Shown: positions 21,788-32,951 of the stretch, piece after piece
Layout of the letters: each line of letters opens with the position of its first letter
How positions within the stretch are numbered: position 1 is the stretch's first letter
Source: Nemertoderma westbladi
Lineage: Eukaryota; Xenacoelomorpha; Nemertodermatida; Nemertodermatidae
DNA length: 64,000 bases
Direction: 5' to 3'
Assembly: GCA_032718475.1 (NCBI GenBank)
Contig: JAUCBJ010005335.1
Location: 1 to 64,000, forward strand
Notes under the pieces: model-generated
The model's database searches: none
Seen by the model: only the letters and a program-made list of their open reading frames with translations
Told to the model about the DNA's origin: nothing
Translations under genes and position numbers: made by a program

Positions 21788-23004
21788 AGCTTAACAAGCA
21801 ACCACGTGACGAACAAGTCTCGGCATTTTTTGGCTACTGCACACCTCTGCTTTTGTCTAAGATGGAACACGTGGTACACGTTCCACAAGACACTGACCTC
21901 TGTTTAGAAGAATTTTTGGACATGTTCGAAACATATCTACGAGGTAAACAGAATGTCTCCTTGGATCGGTTGGAGCTTACCTTATGCCGACAACAAGACG
22001 GCGAGAGTTTCGATGACTTCTATACCCATCTATGCGAATCTGCTGCTACAGCGGGGTTACGTTCCATGGGGCACGATGAGTGGATGTCAACCTTAATAAC
22101 TGTCGGCATACAAAATGAAGAAATTCGACAAGATTTATTGGGTAAATTTCCGGCATTGAACCACGATGAAACCGTAAAATTTTGCCGCTGTGAAGAAGCT
22201 GCAAGAATACATCGAGTCAAGGTGAAAAATGTACTGGCTGGGTCGAGTAATAAATCTTCAATGTTGACAGCTGCTTCATCCACAAACCAAACTACTGGTA
22301 AGAAAAAATATAAGGGCCGATATCGATCGAAGAGCAGGAATAGGAACCCGTCAAGTTCACGAGGCCCTCAAGCGGATTCCTGCACTAAATGTGGTTACGA
22401 TAAACACTATGGTGGCAAGGAGTGCCCGGCAAAGGGAAAAACGTGCTCATACTGTCACAAATCCCATCACTTTGCACAAGTGTGTCGAAATAAATCGAAT
22501 TTCGGCAGTAATAACCGGAACCGTAGCAGTTCTCCAAAACCCTCATCCGCCATCCACATCGCCATGGTTAGGCATTCCGCTACTCCATACGTCTCAGTAA
22601 CGTTATTCGACCATGTAACAAAGAAGTCAGTTGGAGACCAATCTGCAATTCCTGATACCGGTTCCCAGTGTACCATCGCCGGTATAGAGCTGCTCCATAA
22701 CCAGGGAATTGACATCGCCAACATTAATCCACCCAGCGAGGAGAAACTGGTGAGTGTAAATGGGAAAGTATTAAAACAGTTGGGTTGTATTACATTTTGT
22801 ATAGTTCTAGAAGGTAGACAGGTTATTGAGGAAGTAAAAATATGTCAAGATGTTGAATTTATGTATCTGTCCCTCAATACATGCAAAAAACTAGGTATTG
22901 TTCCTTGGAGTTTTCCAAAACCCCCTCCATTATGCAGTGAAATGAGAACTGCGACTCACCTATGCTCTGGTTGTCAATCTAACTGTGTACACCCAAATTT
23001 ATAA
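21788..23004 (+). pseudogene. Gypsy-A gag C-terminal part and protease
   Basis: The frame is open from the BEL-1 junction and continues the gag of 2690-3212. It carries the gag signature DGESFDDFYTHL, two zinc knuckles (CTKCGYDKHYGGKEC, CSYCHKSHHFAQVC), then an aspartic protease with active-site IPDTGSQCTI. The stop at 23002-23004 results from a frameshift, because the next frame is open and continues into RT. The ATG at 21853 is internal, not the start. RNA packaging and precursor processing are the expected roles. Confidence 0.82.
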
Positions 23005-24140
23005 AGGGATCTCAACCTATTTTTGTACAAACCTCCCACACAAAGTGGATAAATAACTTACCTAAAAATCCTTCCGACAATGAAATAACAAATATTCGCG
23101 AGGAGTTAATTAAACATTATACAACGGTTTTTGATTCAAATATTGAACTGTGGAGCATGGTAGGCTCTACTATTGGTGATCCCATGAGGATCGAGTTAAA
23201 AGCGGATTTTAAACCCTTTGCAGTTCATGCAGCTCGATCTATTCCCTTTGCAAGGAGGGAGCAAGTGAAGAAGGAGCTGGATGACATGGTTGCTGGTGGT
23301 ATAATTGAACCAGTCGGTGACCGCCCCACCGAGTGGTGCCATCCACTCGTTGTGGCAAATAAACCTAACGGAGGGATTCGAATGTGTGTGGATCTCACAA
23401 ACCTTAATAGACAGGTAAAGAGGGTAATCCACCCAACAAATCCACCTCTTAATGTTGTAGCTGACATTTCCCCAACATCCAAATATTTTACCGTCTTAGA
23501 TGCCAAAAAAGGATATTGGCAAGTCGATCTACACCCAGAAGCTAGAGACCTGACCTGTTTTATAACGCCCTGGGGACGGTTTATTTTTCTCCGTGCACCT
23601 ATGGGTTATATTAATACCGGAGATTCTTATAATTTAAGAAATGATTTGGTATTGTCAGATATAGAAAATATTCACAGACTGGTGGATGACATTTTGGTTG
23701 AGGATAATGATTTTAAGATACATACTGACAGAATATGTACTGTTCTAGAACGTTGTGCCAAACACAACATAACATTAAATGTGCAGAAATTCAAATTTGC
23801 TAAAAGTGAAGTCAAATTTGCTGGATACATAGTCACTGATTGTGGAATTAAGGCTGACCCCAATAAAGTGGATGCAATATCACAGTTTCCAACACCCACT
23901 AATCGATCTGAATTGAGATCATTTATGGGACTGGTCCAGCAATTGGCCCCCTTTTCGAATGAAATCAGTAGTGCTGCTAGTCCTCTCCGTGATATAATGA
24001 AGATGAGGAATGATTTTATTTGGACTGAAAATCATAAAACTGCATTTAATGAGGTTAAAAAAGCCCTTGCAGCCCCCCCCTATTTTAACAACATTCAACC
24101 CAAAATCAGAGATAGTATTAGAAACTGATGCGTCACGTAC
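23005..24140 (+). pseudogene. Gypsy-A reverse transcriptase
   Basis: Open in a new frame from about 23006. RT motifs follow in order: NKPNGGIRMCVDLTNLN, FTVLDAKKGYWQVDLH, the catalytic VDDILV at about 23690, and FAGYIVTDCGIKADPNKV. Start of RNase H is visible just after a further frameshift near 24110 (LETDASRTKGLGFA), so the stop at 24126-24128 is secondary. Clearly Ty3/Gypsy type, inactive. Confidence 0.85.
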
Positions 24141-25490
24141 CAAAGGTCTAGGATTTGCAAAAACTAAACTATTCAGACAGTTTTAGATTACTTCAATGCG
24201 GATCTAGATTCCTCACCGAAGCGGAAACTCGATATGCTACTATTGAGTTAGAAGCCCTCGCAATCTTGTGGGCGACTCGTAAATGCAGAATGTATTTGTC
24301 TGGTTTACCCAATTACATAGTAGTCACGGATCACCGCCCCCTCTTGCCGATTTTTAATACTCATACTCTTGATATGGTGGAAAATGTCCGAATTCAGAAT
24401 TTTAAAATGAAACTTAGCGAATATAATTTCAATTTAATATGGCGAAAAGGGAAGGACCACTGTATCGCCGATGCTCTTTCCCGTGCCCCCGTTTCAGATC
24501 CTGACATGGAGGACGAAAATGAGGGGATAATAATGAAGAATATTTCTGCCATTGCTATACAAGCTGCAGTTACAGCCTTAGATGACTCAGAATTTAATCG
24601 ATCGCCGCCATATGTTGATCCTATTCTAGAGAAAATTAACAACGTTGCCACAACTGATGAGGATTATCAGGCTCTAATTAATGCTGTAAAATCTAACTTC
24701 ACACTCCCATTTACTAATAACTCGTTTGTACAACAGCTGAAGGGTACATGGAATGAATTGTCTATAGACGATAACCTTGTCATATTTGGCCGACGATTAA
24801 TTATTCCTAAAACACTCCGTAAAGAGGTCATTGACCGTTTACATGACTCCCATCAAGGTATTGAGCGGATGAAGCGACGATCACGTGAATCAGTTTACTG
24901 GCCTGGAATCAACAGTGACCTCACTAATAGAGTCAGACAATGTTCTAAATGTCAAGAACGGTTGCCTAGCAACCATAAAGAAACATACTTTGCTGATCCC
25001 CCACCATCTAGAATTTTTGAATCGGTTTCTTCAGACCTCTTCTACTATGGTGGAAAATGTTATCTTACATACGTGGATAGACTCTCAGGGTTCCCATTCA
25101 TAGCCAGATGGGCATCCGACCCATCGGCCTCCCAGGTTATTGCACAGGTCCGTCAATATTTTGTGCAAACCGGAGTACCCGTTCGCATGCGTTCGGACGG
25201 GGGGCCCCAATACCAGTCCAAAGAATTTCGCCATTTTCTTTGTCGCTGGGGCGTTCGTTGGGAGCCATCCACACCATACTACCCCCAATCGAATGGACAT
25301 GCTGAGGTTAATGTGCGGATTTTGAAAAACCTCGTGGCCAAAGCCGATGACGGGCGTATAGACACTGAACCGTTTTTACGTGGCCTTCTAGAACTTCGGA
25401 ATTCTCCAAGAATAGATGGCTGTTCACCTTCCCAAATAGTTTACGGCCACCCGCTCCGTTCACAGGTTCCAGCACACTACAGATTAAATA
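24141..25490 (+). pseudogene. Gypsy-A RNase H and truncated integrase
   Basis: This part holds the end of RNase H (TEAETRYATIELEALAILWA, TDHRPLLPIF, KGKDHCIADALSR) and an integrase with HHCC zinc finger (HQGI, then CSKCQERL) and the DDE residues SSDLFYYGG, RSDGGPQYQS and NGHAEVNVR. The reading frame is lost right after PAHYRL at about 25490, where LINE sequence begins; the integrase C-terminus and everything 3' of it are missing. Confidence 0.86.
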
Positions 25491-25494
25491 TTCT

Positions 25495-25995
25495 GTTGTT
25501 GTGATAGACATCGTGCATGATTTTTGATACCTCCAATTTATATATACTATCAATTGGGAGAATGTTTAAAGTCTTATACAGTGTTTTGGAGGATGCTTGC
25601 CGGTGGCTATATGTAATTGCCCTTAAAATTTTATTTAACTCTTATCCGTAGTGGTTTTATCACATTATTGGATGAATAGATCCAAACTGCTAAACTGTAT
25701 AGGATATATGGGTGAATAAGAGCAAAGTACAACATGTGCATAATATGTTCTGAAAAAACATAACGAAGCTTATAGAACAACCCAACAAATTTTGATATCT
25801 TCTTATTAATGTATTCGAATGCGGTTTCCAAAATAATTTACTGTCAATAATCAATCCAAGATATTTTGTTTCTGAAGTTTCTTTAACTACTGTATTATTC
25901 ACTATACTGTATACTGTGGGATCCACATTGCACATTGCACAAAGTATTATGACAAATACTACAACTATATATATTTTCAGATAGAAGTATGGCAA
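25495..25995 (-). pseudogene. LINE reverse transcriptase, C-terminal fragment
   Basis: On the minus strand, three pieces in different frames resemble the end of a non-LTR RT: TKYLGLIIDSKLFWKPHSN, then KISKFVGLFYKLRYVF with ALIHPYILYSLAVW, then ILRAITYSHRQASSK and LPIDSIYKLEVSKIMHD. This order is the classic thumb and tail of Jockey/CR1-like LINE proteins. It is frameshifted at least twice. Its 3' end abuts the broken Gypsy-A integrase. Confidence 0.75.
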
Positions 25996-26880
25996 AATAA
26001 AATTAGTTGAATTAGTAAATAAATTAATAAATAGAATATAAATATAATATTATATAATAAAAATTAAAATAAACTGAAATTAGTTAAAATTTTAGTTAAA
26101 ATATTTCTAGGTAACGCAGTAACTGTAATGCTTAAATCAAAATAATTTAACAAGTTTTCAAAGAAGCCTTTCTTTACCGAGGTACTTTCTTTACACTTCG
26201 ACATTATTACTGCCGAAAATATCGGGGGAAACAATATGGGCAGTAAATACGTGAACTGAGAGAACCTTCCGATTGGTCAATCATTAAATAGATAAACTAA
26301 TCTTATAGAGTTGATTGTCACCTCCCGTCATGTGACGTTTGTTCAGATATTTGTAAAGAATCTGATTCCAGTAGACCTTGTGTAACTGAAATAACTCCCT
26401 TTGTTACGGGTTCATAAGGTCACGGTGGAACTCGTTTCGACATTTCTCCTTTGAAGAGAAGCTTTGATTACTTGCCGTTTTGATTGGCTTTTGAGTTTAG
26501 CCGAGGGAACAAGGCTTACCTTCTCAGATTCTGTCAGCACCAGTTAAATTGATTAACCAATAGAAATCAGAGTTTATTGGCATTCACTCCAATTGAATAA
26601 ATATTACTTTACTTTAAATACTATAGATCAGTGTATAGTGGTATGAATAATTGTGGTTCTTTAACAGATAATGAATGCAGCAATAATTACACTGTAAACT
26701 CTTTGTATTAAACGAATCCCGAGGGAGTGAGTAATGATATAAATAAATAGCCAAAAATGCTTCAAAACTCGCTTTGTCATTCCTGCAACTAAATGATAAG
26801 CTGCCTTAATTTAAGCGGATAAATTCGGTTTAGAATTAATTGTGAATGAGACACTTACAGGGTAGGGTACAACCAACATA
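25996..26880. other. Non-coding AT-rich stretch
   Basis: No frame, RNA gene or repeat recognised. The first 150 bp are almost purely A and T. Confidence 0.6.
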
Positions 26881-27764
26881 CGAGTATACCGAGATGAACT
26901 GATGAAGAGAACCCAGAAAAATGGTGAACAGTTTTGGGACTTCCTTCGGGAACTGCAAAATAAACTCTAACACTGCAGGTATAAAAATGAACCAGTAGAC
27001 CCTGAGGGCAACTGTCTGCTCGATACTAGTATATTCACAGGAAAGTCACATATTGTTGGATACAGTATAAACGATATAAATAAACTCGACAGTATAAACA
27101 AGTCAAAGACTCCACAAGAATGTCATCTACTAATACATATACCCATACTAGAAATAGTTTTCAACCATTCCGTTCCCAAGGCTATGGCCACGGAGTAGGC
27201 AGTGTGTGTGTACAATGTCCACACAATCCCAGAAAAATCTGCCCTGCAAATAATCTCCGATGCGATAATTGTGGATCGTTTGGGCATTTTTGAGTACCAT
27301 GGTGGTGGTGGTCCGCCCTGCCAAGCTGAAGTGTTCCAAGGTAGTCAAGGTAATCCTCGCTATAACTATGTACACAATTGCAATGCAGACTATGAACAGG
27401 AGTACAATAATGAAAGTTATCAAACACAGGAAATATAGATATTGATGATACTGACTGTTTACACAACAGTAGCAATACATAATTCATTCTCATTACGTGG
27501 ACTAAGGGATGGGAATGTTTTAGATTCGGCCCGATTTGGTTGGCTAAAGGACATTGGGGGTATGTCCCTATGAAAACATTTCATAATGGGGGGAACTTAT
27601 ATCACCTCTGTGCAGGGGACAACCCACATGGTCCAGATGGTACACCAGCATCATTAACCAATGTAGGTTTATTTCAGTGGGAGTTATATCTAGACACTAA
27701 AAATTATCATACAAGTATCATGGTGATTGAAGGCCTTACAACTGACAAGGATGCATTAAACTAG
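26881..27764 (+). pseudogene. Decayed LTR-element gag/protease remnant
   Basis: Three islands in different frames: YRDELMKRTQKNGEQFWDFL (26887-26970), a typical Gag segment; a short frame from ATG 27120 with CVQCP and CDNCGSFGHF, half of a zinc knuckle, ending in TGA; and 27540-27764, which ends MVIEGLTTDKDALN, resembling the end of a retropepsin domain. Separately weak, in this order they fit a Ty3-type gag-protease relic. Confidence is limited by the short matches. Confidence 0.5.
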
Positions 27765-27912
27765 GTTTATTACCAGAAAGTTTCCCTTGACACCTATTCA
27801 AAATTCACTCTCAAGTACCGATAGTAACCACATATTAATATAGATGCTGATGTTTAACCAAAATGTTCCCTATCAATTCTATGGTAAAATCCATAAGATG
27901 GCAGGTGATAGT

Positions 27913-28290
27913 AGTAGGAGTTTGGCTTATTCGGTGACATACCCAACTCATGACTAACCACTTAGGAATGTGTCATCTAGGGTGTCATTGGCGCCAGACT
28001 GTCTGGGTGAAATATCCCAATTATGTTAATTAGACCCTAATTGATAGGTGTCATTAATTAATTAGTACATTTAATTCCCTAATAGGTGTCTTATGACTCC
28101 TAATTAGGGTTTAATTGATTATTCTAATTAATCAGACTGATTAGCACCCTTACATTGGTCATCAGTGTTGTCTAATTGTCACCTAGAGGGCCAAATGGGT
28201 ATCATATGTGACACCTCTGCTCTTTTATTTATTGATAATTATTTATTTGTATTTCATTTTAATTTATTTAATTGTATTACTTTTACTTTA
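27913..28290 (+). repeat. Left half of a ~680-bp repeat, split by the RT element
   Basis: Starting agtaggagtttggc, this matches the reverse complement of about 41806-42186. Its other half is 32651-32951. Contains many tandem copies of words like taattag and a CCTAGAGGGCC site at about 28183. It may be an LTR or UTR of an old element; no coding. Confidence 0.75.
28276..28290. other. 15-bp target-site duplication, left copy
   Basis: ATTACTTTTACTTTA is repeated at 32636-32650. The paralogous site at about 41805-41819 (inverted) has it once, which proves the duplication. Confidence 0.88.
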
Positions 28291-28424
28291 CTCTTACCGC
28301 GTAAATATAAGTAAAAGATAGTTCCATCACCTCACCATAACCTGAGCCTACCTACTGAATCTGCTATACTGCTATACTACTGAGTTATACTGATTATCAT
28401 AAGACTGTTATTTGTTTATATTGG

Positions 28425-29063
28425 GTGGTGATGTCACAGATGCTGCATTGGTGCTGCCAGTGCGCAGCTGGTGGCTGCGGTCCCACTAGTCGATGTGGGT
28501 GTGTTCGCGCAAATCGCCAGTGTACCCGGTGTGTCCCAATGGAAACTAGCCGGTATAATAACCCGGTCGTACCTCCCTCATTGCCCACCACCATGGCAAA
28601 CATTGTATTTGACGATTCACTGTCTTGGTCCGCCACTTCAACGCCTTCGTTGAGTGAGAGCAGTGACTCGGAGTTGGACACCACTGTAGTTGAGCGGTCG
28701 TCTGCCCCACTGGCGGTGGCGTGTGGCACGGACTTCATCCCTCCGCCTCCTTCCAATTCCGACCATTTGGAAGCCACTTTCGGCGGGTCCTTGCTGAATA
28801 CTCAGGGTTCTTCACCCGACCCTACATGGGAGAGTCATCATCATCGCCTATGTCGTCTACCAAACCGCCGCTATATTGTCCCTGGAGGCAATGTTGGACG
28901 CAAGATGGTTGATGACATAACAAAGGAGCTGGCAAAACTGTGTGAAGGAGGTTATCCTTCAGAACAACCTCTTTGCTTCGTCGCTATGATTTTTCAATGT
29001 GACCCGGATGTCGTGAAGACCCCAGATGTGCGGTGTACCCTCCTAAGGCGATTAGATACGTGA
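28425..29063 (+). pseudogene. RT element, N-terminal Cys-rich part
   Basis: 212 codons open with a cysteine-rich segment (CGCVRANRQCTRCVPM) like those at the N-terminus of this RT family, a putative nucleic-acid binding motif, followed by a Ser/Thr/Pro-rich linker. TGA at 29061-29063 ends the frame, but the same frame continues to the RT. The ATG at 28425 is the most upstream plausible start I see. Confidence 0.6.
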
Positions 29064-31703
29064 GAATGGGGTGACTTTGGGCCCCTACTTGTTGAGGCCG
29101 AGTGGTGCAGTAGCAAATTCGTGACTGGAAGGGGTGCAACTTCTGGGAACACATACCGGGTCTACAATCGAAAGGTCCTCGCCAACATGAACCGGTCAGC
29201 TGTGCGGAAAGTCACAGATCGTGACTGTGGAGGTGTTCTCAACCCCGAGGACCAAGCTGAGGGTCAGCCGCTAGGCGTGACCGTACGAGATGGTCTGGAA
29301 CAGAAACACCCTCCACAGATGGATGTCTCCCCTGACAGTTTTGAACCTTGCAGCGATTTACCCCCACTCGAGGGCGTTGATGTGACTGGACAGCTCATCC
29401 TCAAGGCGGCGCGAGCTCTGTGCGGTTGTGCTGGCCCTGTCAGAGGGGACGGTGAGTTCTGGCACACACTGCTGACTCGATACCAGGCCCATAGTGCGCG
29501 GTTGCGTGAAGTTGTGGCTGGGTTGGCACGACGTCTGTGTAACACCATTGTACCCTGGGGGGAGATTCGTGCGCTTCGAGCATGCCGATTGGTTGGATTG
29601 GACAAACAGCCCAGGGTCCGTCCGATTGGCGTAGGGGAGGTTCTCTATAGACTCCTCACAGTCAGCATGGCGATGGCAACAAAGACTGTTGTTGTAACTC
29701 AGTGCGGTGCAGACAAATTGTGTGCCGGGGTGAAGGCCGGAATAGAGGGCGCTATCCATGCAATGGTCTCGATATTCGATGATGAATCCACCGAGGCCAT
29801 GATTCTAGTAGACGCCCGCAACGCATTTAACAGCCTCAGCCGTCCCGTGATACTGTGGAATTGCTGAGTACTCTGGCCGAGATGTTTGAGGTTTCTCTGC
29901 AATGCATATAATGGTCACGCCGCACTGTACCTCGCTGGCAACAACCCACCACTGTGGAGCAGAGAGGGTATGATGCAGGGAGATACACTCACTATGCTGG
30001 TGTATGGATGTGGGTCCCTGCCTATGGTACACTCCCTACACTGTGAACCAGTATTGGCTTCCTCAGATTCGTCTCTCAATTCGCGCACCATCACCCATAG
30101 TCCATCTGACAGTGTATCTCTCAGTGGTGCCCAGGAGGGTTGCATTGCCCAGGAGGGTCACTCCGCATTTTCCCAGTCCATCCCCTTGCTGTCCCAGTTT
30201 ACTCCCACAGTATTCAGTCCCTTTCCCGCATTGTCCCAGTCCAGCCCCATGCTGTCCCAGGTTACTCCCACAGTATCCAGTCCCTTCCCTGCATTGTCCC
30301 AGTCCACCCCCATGCTGTCCCAGGTTACTCCCATAGTAGCCAGTCCCTTCCCCGCATTGTCCCAGTCCATCTTCATGCTCTCCCATGTTACTCCCACAGT
30401 ATACAATCCCTTCCCCGCATTGTCCCAGTCCATCCCCATGCTGTCCCAGATTACTCCCACATTGTCCAGTCCCTTCCCCTCATTGTCCCAGTCCATCCCC
30501 ATGCTGCCCAAGGGTACTCCCACAGTATCCATTCCCTTCCCCGCATTGTCCCAGTCCATCCCCATGCTGTCCCAGGTTACTCCCACAGTATCCATTCCCT
30601 TCCCAGCATTGTCCCAGTCCATCCCCATGCTGTCCCAGGTTACTCCCACAGTATCCAGTCCCTTCACCTCATTGCCCCAGTCCATCCCAATGCTGCCCCA
30701 GGTTACTCCCACAGTATCCAGTTCCTTCCTTGCATTGTCCCAGTCCTTCCCCATGCTGTCCCAGGTTACCACCACAGTGTCCAGTTCCTTCTCCTCAATG
30801 ACCCAGTCCATCCCCATGCTGTCCTATGTTACTTCCACAATGTCCAGTCCCTTCCCCGAATTGTCTCAGTCACTCCCCATGCTGTCCCAGGGTACTCTAA
30901 CAGTGCTCCCGCTCACTCTCATGGTGTCCCTGTCCAGTCCCTTCCCCGCATTGTCCCAGTCCAGTCCACAGGGGTCGCGAGTTGGTTCCACAGTGCCCCA
31001 CACCCAGGGATCATCATCAACTCAGTGCTGGTAAGCGGATGACGCCTCGGCGGCAGGGAGTCTGCGTGGAGTTGCACAGTGGCAGCTAAAGGGCCCCAAA
31101 ATTGGCTACTTCCCCGAACCGATCAAAACTTACCTGGTAATAAAGCCAGGACTGGAGGCGGAAGCCAGGGAAAGGTTCGATGGGAGTGGCGTCCAGATAG
31201 TCACCGGACACCGGTTCCTGGGGGGATATATCGGCGATGCTGATGCTGAGGGACGGAACCAGGTTGTGTCGGACAAGGTTGCGGGGTGGGTGGAACATAT
31301 CGAAAAACTCTTGGAGGTTGCCATGGAGTATCCCCAGACTGCTCACACAGGGATGTCCAAGTGTGTGCAGGCTGAATGGGACTTCCTAATGTGGGTAGTC
31401 CCAATGGATGTTGAGGATTTTGCCCCTATCCAGACTGCGCTGCTTCGACAGTATATCCCCTCCCTGTTCGGTATCCCATTGGGCCCCTCGGTTGAGGACT
31501 TGGTCCTCCTGCCTGTTCGCCATGGTGGGATCGGGTTGTGGGACCCCCTAATGCGGTTTGGCCATGCCCATGCTGCGTCCACCGAGGGGACTTCCCTTGT
31601 GGTTGAAACTATCCAGTCTGGTCTGCTGCTTCACGTGACCGACCACACTGTGCGGCTGCGTAAAGTCCTCACTGAGTCGCGGGCCGCCCAGGATACCGTG
31701 TAG
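29064..31703 (+). pseudogene. RT element, reverse transcriptase with in-frame minisatellite
   Basis: A single frame holds the RT: LDKQPRVRPIGVGEVLYRL, AMILVDARNAFNSLSR (first catalytic Asp), EGMMQGDTLTMLVYG, the catalytic ADDASAAGSL at 31035 and the tail GPKIGYFPEP to LPVRHGGIGLWDP. Stops at 29865 (TGA) and 31032 (TAA) interrupt it; the second replaces the Tyr position of the usual (Y)ADD box. Between the QGD motif and ADD lies a roughly 800-bp 63-bp-period array (30172-30975) that keeps the frame open. Relatives have only a few dozen residues there. TAG at 31701 ends the open part. Confidence 0.8.
30172..30975 (+). repeat. 63-bp minisatellite inside the RT frame
   Basis: About 13 units of 63 bp, each starting near cccagtccatccccatgctg, encode a 21-residue Ser/Pro/Thr-rich repeat (ALSQSIPMLSQVTP followed by TVSSPFP). 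Since 63 is a multiple of three, frame is preserved; long open frames on the other frames and the minus strand (30158-30817) are by-products. Unit-to-unit variation is moderate, so the array is not brand new. Confidence 0.93.
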
Positions 31704-32520
31704 AAGATGAAAATGGAGTCGGCGCTCGGGGCGCTACCAGCCGAGCGTCAGCGAACCACGGAGCGGACGAGGCGGAACAAGACCGGGGGATGGTTATCGG
31801 CCCAGCCGTCCGATCTGGACAACACAGACTTGGGGCCTGACAAGTTCCGGGACAATCTCGCCCTTTTCTACCAGTTAAGTGCGAGGGGTGCGGTCGCCCA
31901 TTCAGCACCTCCCACGCACTGAGCTGCAAATCCGGGGGTCTTGCCATCAAACGTTATGACGAGGTTGGCCAGGTGTTTGGCGACCTCTTGGCCTCGGCTT
32001 TCGGCCAATCAAGTATCGAGCGTGAGGTGACCCTCGCCCAAGGATACAATGACAGACAGGGGAGTGGCATCGTTTGACATTGCGATAATCAACGCTGATG
32101 CCAGCTCGTACGTCCAGGCCAACCGGTCGACCAAGTCCCTCTTGGAGCAGTGGGCCCGGCTGAAACGCGCGCATTACCGGACCGTCTGCGAAGACCGGAG
32201 GATGTCCTTTACCCCACTGGTCGGTACAACCGACGGTGTATGATGCAATGAGGCAGAGATTCTCGTTCGCCATCTGGCTGAGACCCTTGTCTCGAGACAA
32301 GCTGGGATGGCTGAGAGGAGCCTTGCCTGTGTGAGGGTGGAGTTCGCCGGAGGCTTCAATTTGCTCTCCTCCGATCGAATTCCCTCTGCCTCAGGGGTGG
32401 TCGATGGTTTTGGCGCGGGTCGGGCTTCGGGGATGGGGCAGGTCTGCAGGGGGTTGATCTGGCAACCCAATACTGAGTATTATTGTCCTCGTCCTGCCAA
32501 TGTACAACATTGTGTATAAC
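31704..32520 (+). pseudogene. RT element, C-terminal zinc motif and endonuclease-like region
   Basis: Pieces in shifting frames: a zinc motif CEGCGRPFSTSHALSC with GGLAIKRYDEV (about 31880-31965), then FDIAIINADASSYVQANRS and MSFTPLVGTTDGV (32075-32243). The order matches the C-terminus of the same RT family and of R2/NeSL-type proteins, where the zinc motif precedes a restriction-like endonuclease. Stops and frameshifts are frequent. The active-site residues cannot be assigned safely. Confidence 0.55.
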
Positions 32521-32635
32521 ATTGTATGTATAGTTATACAGTAGGTTTGTTTATTGATACTAGCCATTGTTTATTGTGCTATAAATTGATTAAAATATAT
32601 TATATTTCATTATTATATATATTTCTTTAACTCTC

Positions 32636-32650
32636 ATTACTTTTACTTTA
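32636..32650. other. 15-bp target-site duplication, right copy
   Basis: ATTACTTTTACTTTA; partner of 28276-28290. Confidence 0.88.
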
Positions 32651-32951
32651 TTTAATTGATTTCTATTTTTAGAATTACCAATAAATAGTTTTATAAATTA
32701 CTTACCAAATGACGTCATAGACTTTCAGCTTACTATACTTGGCCCTAGGGTATAGCTTCCTTACTGGTAAATAATTACTCTTAACTATATCCAGACAGCT
32801 TTATCGTTGACCTTTGACCCCCAATTAGCTTTAACCAAGCAACAGGATTTTAATAGTAGTTGTATCCAAGCGCCCCGCCCCCTCTCGTGACACCTCTGAT
32901 TACTAATTACTCTTACCTATATCCAGCCATGTGCTGTTCTATAGTCTGCCG
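32651..32951 (+). repeat. Right half of the ~680-bp repeat
   Basis: Continues the repeat of 27913-28290 after the RT element. It matches the reverse complement of 41494-41804, including aatgacgtcatagac and cctctcgtgacacctctg. Confidence 0.8.

Larger units (their letters stand above)
2423..25490 (+). mobile_element. Ty3/Gypsy retrotransposon Gypsy-A, split by BEL-1
   Basis: The gag-pol genes lie on both sides of BEL-1: gag N-terminus at 2690-3212, the remainder of gag and pol at 21788-25490. If BEL-1 and one GGTCC duplication are disregarded, the gag frame runs without a break across the junction, which shows that Gypsy-A was the insertion target. The order gag, zinc knuckles, protease, RT, RNase H, integrase is that of Metaviridae. 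Several frameshifts break the pol part, and the element stops abruptly within the integrase C-terminus at a LINE fragment, so its 3' end and 3' LTR are gone. It is an old, inactive copy. Confidence 0.8.
28291..32635 (+). mobile_element. R2/NeSL-like non-LTR retrotransposon (4345 bp)
   Basis: It is bounded by a 15-bp duplication, with no LTR and no obvious poly-A. It holds one long plus-strand frame with an N-terminal Cys-rich motif, RT core, RT tail, a CCHC zinc motif and a C-terminal conserved region. The class assignment rests on the zinc motif C-X2-C-X7-H-X3-C after the RT and on the TSD; I could not test it. Stops at 29061, 29865, 31032 and 31701 make it inactive. The sister repeat at 41494-42186 is the empty site. 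Confidence 0.8.

Noticed and set aside
30158-30817. 219-codon minus-strand frame and further plus-strand frames over the minisatellite, looking like a repetitive protein
   Set aside because: A 63-bp period without stops leaves several frames open at once; only the frame shared with the RT motifs on both sides has support.
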